DNA from: Arthrobacter sp. Soil762
GTDB lineage: Bacteria; Actinomycetota; Actinomycetes; Actinomycetales; Micrococcaceae
Direction: 5' to 3'
Assembly: GCF_001428335.1 (NCBI RefSeq)
Contig: NZ_LMSG01000012.1
Location: 379,136-443,135 of the forward strand
DNA: 64,000 nucleotides
Shown: piece by piece, positions 59,252 through 64,000 of the stretch
Numbering within the stretch: position 1 is the stretch's first letter
Layout of the letters: every line of letters starts with the position of its first letter
Position numbers and translations under genes: made by a program
The notes under the pieces: model-generated
What the model saw: only the letters and a program-made list of their open reading frames with translations
Databases searched by the model: none
What the model was told of the DNA's origin: nothing

Positions 59252-59373
59252 GGTTCTCCTTCATCGATTGATGTATCGACGCAGGGCATCGGGGTCACAT
59301 GCGCCGATGGTGCCAGCCTACGCCCGGGCCAACGCTGCTGTCGACGACGGTTTCTCCCCGATTTCGGGCACAA

Positions 59374-59409
59374 AAAAGCCTCCGGAACCTGGTGGTTCCG
59401 GAGGCTTTT
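59374..59409. terminator. intrinsic terminator of tRNA-Tyr
   Basis: AAAAGCCTCCGGAACC (59374-59389) and GGTTCCGGAGGCTTTT (59394-59409) form a perfect 16-bp stem with a four-base loop and A/T tracts on both sides. It directly follows tRNA-Tyr on the minus strand and could work in both directions. Confidence 0.92.
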
Positions 59410-59416
59410 CCTTGGG

Positions 59417-59498
59417 TGGCAGATGAGGGATTCGAACCCCCGTAGGCGTTGCCAGCTGATTTACAGTCAGCCCCCTTTGGCCGCTCGGGTAATCTGCC
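59417..59498 (-). tRNA. tRNA-Tyr (GTA anticodon)
   Basis: The 82-nt minus-strand gene has acceptor GGCAGAT pairing with ATCTGCC, a type II long variable arm, anticodon loop with GTA flanked by GACT/AATC, and T arm GGGGGTTCGAATCCC. CCA is not encoded. Confidence 0.94.
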
Positions 59499-59679
59499 GA
59501 ACTTCAAAAGAAGATCACCCCCGGCTGCAGTGTTCAGAACGTCCGTTTCCGGGCCGTTCCGCTTCCAGTAACCGCGGGCAAGACAACTTTACAGAACTTC
59601 TGCCGAAACATCGAATCGAGGCGGCAGACCCCTGGAAATGCCGCCAGAAGCCCCGCAATTCCGCGGAAAACCCGAGGAC

Positions 59680-59934
59680 TCAGGCGTCGCCGAGAATCCG
59701 TCCGGCCAGCCTTGCCTCGAACTTCACGGCTTGCTCCTCGGTGATCTGGTTCAGCTGGACCGCCCGCAGCAGGTCCTCGCTCACACCCTCCATGCGGGCC
59801 GAGGCACCCGGGACCGGGCTGAAGATGATGGAGCCTGCCAGCGCTGCAGCGGCGACTGACGTGGCAGCAGTGGCAACGGCGCCCGCGGCTGCGGCGGTGG
59901 TTCGGGTGACGTAACGGATGGCTTTGTGTTGCAT
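59680..59934 (-). CDS. small exported hypothetical protein
   Basis: The 84-residue protein has a basic start and a long alanine-rich hydrophobic segment (about residues 12-40), then an amphipathic region with EGVSEDLLRAVQLNQITEEQAVKFEARLAG. AAGGGA lies eight bases upstream of ATG 59934. No family is recognised. It could be exported or membrane-anchored. Confidence 0.55.
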   Translation of the reverse strand: MQHKAIRYVTRTTAAAAGAVATAATSVAAAALAGSIIFSPVPGASARMEGVSEDLLRAVQLNQITEEQAVKFEARLAGRILGDA

Positions 59935-60159
59935 GGCTTTCCCTTCGGCCTGTTTCCAACTCGTTCAACTCTCGCCTGCCCGCCTTCGTTCCCGCAGTGC
60001 GTTCGCTATGAGGGAACTGTGAATCAGGAACAGTCCCGAATCCACAACAGCGCCGCACGCGCACCAGCGCCACAGGCGGGCGATCCGTATTAGGCTGGAA
60101 TGCAGAGATCCACGCCCTGCAGAGCCAATGTCAGGGCAACCACCGGCACAAGGAGAATC

Positions 60160-60651
60160 ATGGCAGGCGAGTCAACGTTCGACGTCGTAAGCAAAGTGGA
60201 CAAGCAGGAAGTGGCCAACGCGCTGAACCAGGCACAGAAGGAACTTGTCCAGCGCTACGACTTCAAGGGCGTCGGCGCCGAGGTCGACTTCAGCGGCGAG
60301 AAGATCCTGATGAAGGCGAACTCGGAGGAACGTGTGCTGGCCGTGCTGGACGTCCTCCAGTCCAAGCTGATCCGCCGCGGTATCTCGCTGAAGTCCCTGG
60401 ACACCGGCGAACCTTACCCCTCCGGCAAGGAATTCCGCCTCGAAGCCTCCATCAAGGAAGGCATCGAGCAGGACCTGGCCAAGAAGATCAACAAGCTGAT
60501 CCGCGACGAGGGCCCCAAGGGCGTCAAATCCCAGATCCAGGGCGACGAACTCCGCGTCTCCTCCAAGTCCCGCGACGACCTGCAGTCTGTCATGGCGCTG
60601 CTGAAGGACTTTGACGAGGCGGACCTGCAGTTCGTCAACTTCCGCAGCTAG
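60160..60651 (+). CDS. yajQ: YajQ-family nucleotide-binding protein (UPF0234)
   Basis: The 163-residue protein has two ferredoxin-like repeats, with STFDVVSKVDKQEVANALNQAQKEL at the start and GDELRVSSKSRDDLQSVMALLK near the end. YajQ homologues bind nucleotides, and some bind cyclic di-GMP. ATG 60160 has AAGGAG directly upstream. It is followed by a strong terminator. Confidence 0.94.
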   Translation: MAGESTFDVVSKVDKQEVANALNQAQKELVQRYDFKGVGAEVDFSGEKILMKANSEERVLAVLDVLQSKLIRRGISLKSLDTGEPYPSGKEFRLEASIKEGIEQDLAKKINKLIRDEGPKGVKSQIQGDELRVSSKSRDDLQSVMALLKDFDEADLQFVNFRS

Positions 60652-60700
60652 CCACCAGGCCTTCGTTTTCGAGGCGCAAGAATTCTGCCGCTGACAAAAG

Positions 60701-60740
60701 ACGCCGGCGCTACCTGAATACGGGCAGCGCCGGCGTTTTT
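60701..60740 (+). terminator. intrinsic terminator of yajQ
   Basis: ACGCCGGCGCT (60701-60711) and AGCGCCGGCGT (60726-60736) form a perfect 11-bp stem followed by TTTTTG, and an A-tract lies on the other side. Confidence 0.9.
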
Positions 60741-60791
60741 GCGTGTCACGGTTGAAAGTACGACGGCGGCGCCCGGGTCGGTCAGTCAGCC

Positions 60792-61658
60792 TCAGTTCAG
60801 CGGCCGGCCGGCAATCCGTTCCAGCCGGGCGATCCGCTCCTTCATCGGCGGGTGCGTGGCGAACAGCTTGGTCATCGCCCCGCCGCGGAACGGGTTGGCG
60901 ATCATCAGGTGCGAGGTGTTGACCAGCTTCTGCTCCTGCGGCAGCGGCGCGATCCGCACCCCCTGCTCAATCTTGCGAAGGGCTGAGGCGAGCGCCAGCG
61001 GATCGCCCGTGAGCTGCGAACCGTCCTCGTCGGCGTCGTACTCGCGGGTCCGGGAGATGGCCAGCTGGATCAGCGAGGCGGCAAACGGTGCCAAAAGGGC
61101 CATCGCCAGCATAGCCAGCGGGTTTGAGTTGCGCCGGTCGCCGCCGAAGAACAGCAGCATCTGGCCCACGGATGTGATGACGCCGGCCACCGCGGCTGCC
61201 ACCGAGGACGTGAGGATGTCCCGGTTGTACACGTGCATCAGCTCGTGCCCCAGGACCCCGCGCAGTTCGCGGGCATCGAGCAGCTGCAGGATCCCTTCGG
61301 TGCAGCACACGGCGGCGTTTTTGGGATTCCGGCCGGTGGCGAACGCGTTCGGGTTCATGGTGGGTGAGAGGTAGATGCGGGGCATCGGCTGGTTGGCCCG
61401 GACGGAGAGCTCCCGGACAATCTGGTAGAGCTGTGGCGCCTGGGCCTCCGTGACAGGGTAGGCCTGCATGGAACGGATGGCGATCTTGTCGCTGTTCCAG
61501 TAGCCGTACGCGGTGGTGGCCACTCCGATCATGGCCATGATCCAGATGGGCGCTGAACTGCGTGTATTGATCCCGATCAGTCCGCCCAGGCCCAGGAGCA
61601 CCGCCCACAGGACGCCGAAGAGCGCCGCAGTTTTCAGGCCGTTGTAATGCTTGTGCAC
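60792..61658 (-). CDS. htpX: HtpX-type membrane metalloprotease
   Basis: The 288-residue protease degrades misfolded membrane proteins. It has an N-terminal pair of helices, the zinc motif GHELMHVYN (about residue 145), a second pair of helices near 165-215 and the third ligand region REYDADEDG. GTG 61658 is chosen because AGGAG lies five bases upstream. The protein is cytoplasmic-membrane bound with the active site facing the cytosol. Confidence 0.94.
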   Translation of the reverse strand: MHKHYNGLKTAALFGVLWAVLLGLGGLIGINTRSSAPIWIMAMIGVATTAYGYWNSDKIAIRSMQAYPVTEAQAPQLYQIVRELSVRANQPMPRIYLSPTMNPNAFATGRNPKNAAVCCTEGILQLLDARELRGVLGHELMHVYNRDILTSSVAAAVAGVITSVGQMLLFFGGDRRNSNPLAMLAMALLAPFAASLIQLAISRTREYDADEDGSQLTGDPLALASALRKIEQGVRIAPLPQEQKLVNTSHLMIANPFRGGAMTKLFATHPPMKERIARLERIAGRPLN

Positions 61659-61722
61659 GTCCACTCCTCCACGTCGCCTTTGACAAAGTTGCCCCGACAA
61701 GTTGCCCCAACAAGGCATGGCC

Positions 61723-62994
61723 CTATGGCACCGGGTCACGGGCATCGTACTGCCGGAAGCCCGGCTGCAGCTGTGCCGCCAGCCAGGCCACCGCGATGCA
61801 CAAAACCCCGCCCAAGAGCAGGACCCAGCCCTCACTGAGAATCTTAGTCCCGCCGCCTGCCAGCAGGTCACCCACGCGCGGCCCACCGGCCACCACCACA
61901 ATGAAGACCCCCTGGAGCCGTCCGCGCAGGTGGTCCGGCGCAGCGGCCTGCAGGATGGTGTTGCGGAAGACGGCACTGATGGAGTCGGCGATTCCGGCCA
62001 GGGCACAGCACAAAGCCGCCGGGACCAGCCAAACTGTGGCCCCGCCGTCGTCCGTCCGTCCTGCCAGGAGCACCACCACACCGAAGCCCGCAATCGAGGC
62101 GCCCCAGCCCATCACCGACCACACCACGGCACTCCCCTGCCACCGGACATGGCCGAGCGGCCCCGAAAACAGGCCGGCCAGGAACGCGCCCACCGCGCTG
62201 GAGGCCAGCAGGATGCCCACCGTGGTTTCGCCGCCGCCGATCATCAGCGCACCGATGGCGGGCATCAGGGCGCGGGGCTGGGCGAGGATCATGGCCACAA
62301 GGTCGATGATGAAGGTCATCCGCAGGTTGGGCCGGGTGCCCAGGAACCGGAACCCTTCGATGACAGAGCGGATTCCGGCCCGTCCGGCGCTTCCGGAGGG
62401 CGGCATGGACGGCAGCCTGAAGACCGCCCAGAGCACAAACGCGAAGCTGATGAAGTCGATGGTGTAGGTCCAGCCGAAGCCCACCCACGCCACCAGCACC
62501 CCCGCCAGCAAGGGTCCCACCGTCAAGGCCAACCCGAACGACATCATGCTGAGCGCGTTGGCCGCGGGAAGCAGTTCCTTGCGGATAAGCGTGGGGATGA
62601 TGGCACTGCGGGCCGGCTGGTTGATTGCCTGGGCACCGCTCTGGAGCGCCACCAGGAGGTAGAGAATCCAGACGTTTCCCAGCTGCAGCCAGGACTGCAG
62701 CGCGATCAGGCCGGTGGTCATCCACAGGACGGACGTTGCCAGGAGCGCCACCGTGCGGCGGTTGTGGGAGTCGGCGATGGAGCCGCCCAGCAGGCCGCCG
62801 AACACCAGCGGCACCAGCGCGAACACACCCAGCAGTCCCACATAGAAACTGTCCTGCGTGAGCCGGTATATCTCCAGGCTCACGGCCACCAGCGTGAGCT
62901 GGCTCCCCACGGCCGAGACGGCGGAACCCAGCCAGAGCCGGCGGAAGGCCGGGCTCTCCCGGAGCGGTGTGATATCGGCCAGCAGTTTCCCCAC
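61723..62994 (-). CDS. MFS transporter (enterobactin-exporter-like, 12 helices)
   Basis: The 423-residue protein has 12 hydrophobic segments and motifs of the EntS/MFS_3 branch: RRLWLGSAVSAVGSQLTLVAVSLEIYRLTQDSFYVGLLG and GGSIADSHNRRTVALL (loop 2-3). These proteins export siderophores or drugs; the substrate here is unknown. GTG 62994 follows TAGGGT (63001-63006) by exactly six bases, so a leaderless mRNA is likely. Confidence 0.9.
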   Translation of the reverse strand: MGKLLADITPLRESPAFRRLWLGSAVSAVGSQLTLVAVSLEIYRLTQDSFYVGLLGVFALVPLVFGGLLGGSIADSHNRRTVALLATSVLWMTTGLIALQSWLQLGNVWILYLLVALQSGAQAINQPARSAIIPTLIRKELLPAANALSMMSFGLALTVGPLLAGVLVAWVGFGWTYTIDFISFAFVLWAVFRLPSMPPSGSAGRAGIRSVIEGFRFLGTRPNLRMTFIIDLVAMILAQPRALMPAIGALMIGGGETTVGILLASSAVGAFLAGLFSGPLGHVRWQGSAVVWSVMGWGASIAGFGVVVLLAGRTDDGGATVWLVPAALCCALAGIADSISAVFRNTILQAAAPDHLRGRLQGVFIVVVAGGPRVGDLLAGGGTKILSEGWVLLLGGVLCIAVAWLAAQLQPGFRQYDARDPVP

Positions 62995-63072
62995 CCTGCA
63001 ACCCTAATGGCGCAGCAGTGTCCTGTTCTGTCACACGCTTGGTATCCTCAGGCGGGGGAAAGGAGTCGGCAA

Positions 63073-63837
63073 ATGCATGTGTCCAGGCGGCTGCTTTTTG
63101 CCTCGGCTTGCTGGGAGGTTGCCCGGCCCCGGACCGCCCTGAACGCCGGCCATCTCCTGATCAGGCTCACGAATCCGGCCATGGCGTTCGATCTCCGCTC
63201 CGCCACCGACTGGCTGCACTGCCACAACACCGCCCGGCAGGCCCTCGCCGAAGTTCTGGGGGCCGGCCGCTGCACCGTTATGTTTGCGCACCAGTGGCAC
63301 CCCATCGGAGCGGCCATCGGCGAACCGGAAGCGGAATCCTCTACGCCCACGTTCCACGTCTTCGGGCGCTGGGACGCCGAGCCGGTCACGCCCGGCGAAC
63401 AGCTGCGCCTGCCCGTTCAGCGCCGCGTGCCGGCCGCAGCGGAAGAACTTAGCGAGTACGACGGCGGCCTCCGCACCGCCCTGCGCCGGCTGGCTGTTGC
63501 GCGCCCGGCGGAGCCCGTCCCGCCGGTGGAAGGCACCCTCCCGGAACTCACTGCCAGGACCCCGAATTTCAAGGCCGGGGCGCACCACACGGTGCTCGCG
63601 CCGGCGTTGCCGCCTGCGCCGGGCGGTCCCGGCCTGACACCCGGCCATCTGCTGGCGCTGGCCGCCGCCGTCGAGATCCTGGCAGCCCGCCCCGGCGTGA
63701 CCGGGCTGAGCTGTTTGGCGCCCGAACCCGGACCCGGCGGCCTGGAAGTCCATGCCATGGGCCGCTCGGCAGGAGAATCCCGCAACCCCATGCAGGAATT
63801 CCTGGACCTGCCGGAGGTAAGCCAAGCCTTATTGTGA
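63073..63837 (+). CDS. hypothetical protein, actinobacterial
   Basis: The 254-residue protein has no signal peptide and no recognised motif. It begins MHVSRRLLFASACWEVARPRTALNAGHLL and contains FDLRSATDWLHCHNTARQALAEVLG and a proline-rich middle. ATG 63073 has AAAGGAG seven bases upstream. Codon use matches the neighbours, so it is probably real. Function unknown. Confidence 0.7.
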   Translation: MHVSRRLLFASACWEVARPRTALNAGHLLIRLTNPAMAFDLRSATDWLHCHNTARQALAEVLGAGRCTVMFAHQWHPIGAAIGEPEAESSTPTFHVFGRWDAEPVTPGEQLRLPVQRRVPAAAEELSEYDGGLRTALRRLAVARPAEPVPPVEGTLPELTARTPNFKAGAHHTVLAPALPPAPGGPGLTPGHLLALAAAVEILAARPGVTGLSCLAPEPGPGGLEVHAMGRSAGESRNPMQEFLDLPEVSQALL

Positions 63838-63852
63838 TCGACTCATAATAAG

Positions 63853-63868
63853 TGCTTCAATAGAAGCA
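63853..63868. promoter_or_regulatory. palindrome over the start of the Fur-family gene
   Basis: TGCTTCAATAGAAGCA has perfect 6-bp arms around AATA and ends on the A of ATG 63868. TTCAAT within it lies at -12 to -7, and TTGTGA lies 18 bp further upstream, so promoter, operator and start codon coincide. An autoregulatory Fur-type box is likely. Confidence 0.5.
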
Positions 63869-64000
63869 TGAATGAACACTTTGGCGGCCACGAGGCATGG
63901 GCTGCGGCCCTGCGTGCCCACGGCCGCCGGGTGACCAAACAGCGGCTCGCCGTGCTGGCCGCCGTCGAACACCATCCGCACTCCCCCGCGGAGAGCATCC
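63868..64000 (+). CDS. Fur-family metal regulator, 5' part
   Basis: The open frame from ATG 63868 runs off the right edge after 44 codons: MNEHFGGHEAWAAALRAHG, then RRVTKQRLAVLAAVEHHPHSPAESI. The R-x-T-x-Q-R-x-A-V-L pattern followed by H-P-H-S-P-A-E is the start of the Fur winged helix. Whether it senses iron, zinc or peroxide cannot be told from this part. Confidence 0.85.
   Translation, partial: MNEHFGGHEAWAAALRAHGRRVTKQRLAVLAAVEHHPHSPAESI

Noticed and set aside
61676..61715. Tandem AAGTTGCCCC units upstream of htpX
   Set aside because: There are only two imperfect 13-base copies. This is too little to call a functional repeat.
61702..63072. A long open plus-strand frame leading into the 254-residue hypothetical protein
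   Set aside because: It lies antisense to the MFS transporter gene and has the Arg/Gln/His-rich composition of a mirror frame in high-GC DNA. The real start with a ribosome binding site is ATG 63073.
1..64000. CRISPR arrays, rRNA genes, prophage or insertion sequences
   Set aside because: No regularly spaced repeats, rRNA signatures, integrase, transposase or phage structural genes were seen in any frame.

Overview
The window is high-GC DNA with densely packed actinobacterial genes. Gene content (DrrA/DrrB-type exporters, HadA/HadB-like dehydratases, an E. coli-type Asd, an HpcH-type lyase, split ars genes without glutathione-type enzymes) and the intergenic hairpin style point to a soil member of the Micrococcaceae, most likely Arthrobacter or Pseudarthrobacter. 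That placement is inference from recognised families, not from a search. No phage, IS element, CRISPR array or rRNA was seen. The clearest accessory regions are an arsenic island (about 14.6-19.0 kb), an alpha-glucoside gene cluster (20.1-26.4 kb) and a beta-galactosidase/TetR pair (37.2-41.2 kb).

Layout: 0-2.3 kb holds a membrane protein/GntR cassette bracketed by a 26-bp exact direct repeat. 2.3-5.2 kb holds thyA-dfrA and asd. 5.3-12.6 kb holds a winged-helix protein, murB, an MFS exporter, HadA/HadB-like dehydratases and an ArsR/SulP operon. 12.4-14.5 kb holds a DUF2797 protein and an HpcH-like lyase. The ars island follows: two ArsC enzymes, an FAD oxidoreductase, an unannotated 23-residue Cys-rich mini-protein, a fused ArsR-ArsC, an aquaporin and a classic ArsR. 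No ArsB or Acr3 pump is present, so the aquaporin is the only visible arsenite exit. Next come an aldo/keto reductase and the alpha-glucosidase/ABC/ROK cluster.

27-35 kb carries a second YidC, tRNA-Met and tRNA-Thr, a DEAD-box helicase with a structured leader, a MOSC protein, and an actinobacterial copy of the E. coli YgiB-YgiC pair coupled to an amino-acid permease. 36-47 kb carries a glutaryl-CoA-type dehydrogenase, lacZ, an MFS/HxlR operon, metB-cbs (transsulfuration), a VOC protein and an AlkA-type glycosylase. 47-64 kb carries two ABC exporters, a TPR-LuxR regulator, an acyl-CoA ligase, thioredoxin, a thioesterase, a broken potassium channel gene, a secreted LysM protein, a CBS protein, tRNA-Tyr, YajQ, HtpX, an MFS transporter and the start of a Fur-family gene.

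Two patterns recur. At least 13 transcription units have TANNNT at exactly -12 to -7 relative to the start codon with no ribosome binding site, which predicts leaderless mRNAs. Gene pairs that converge are often separated by long near-perfect inverted repeats (11-20 bp arms) that look like bidirectional terminators.
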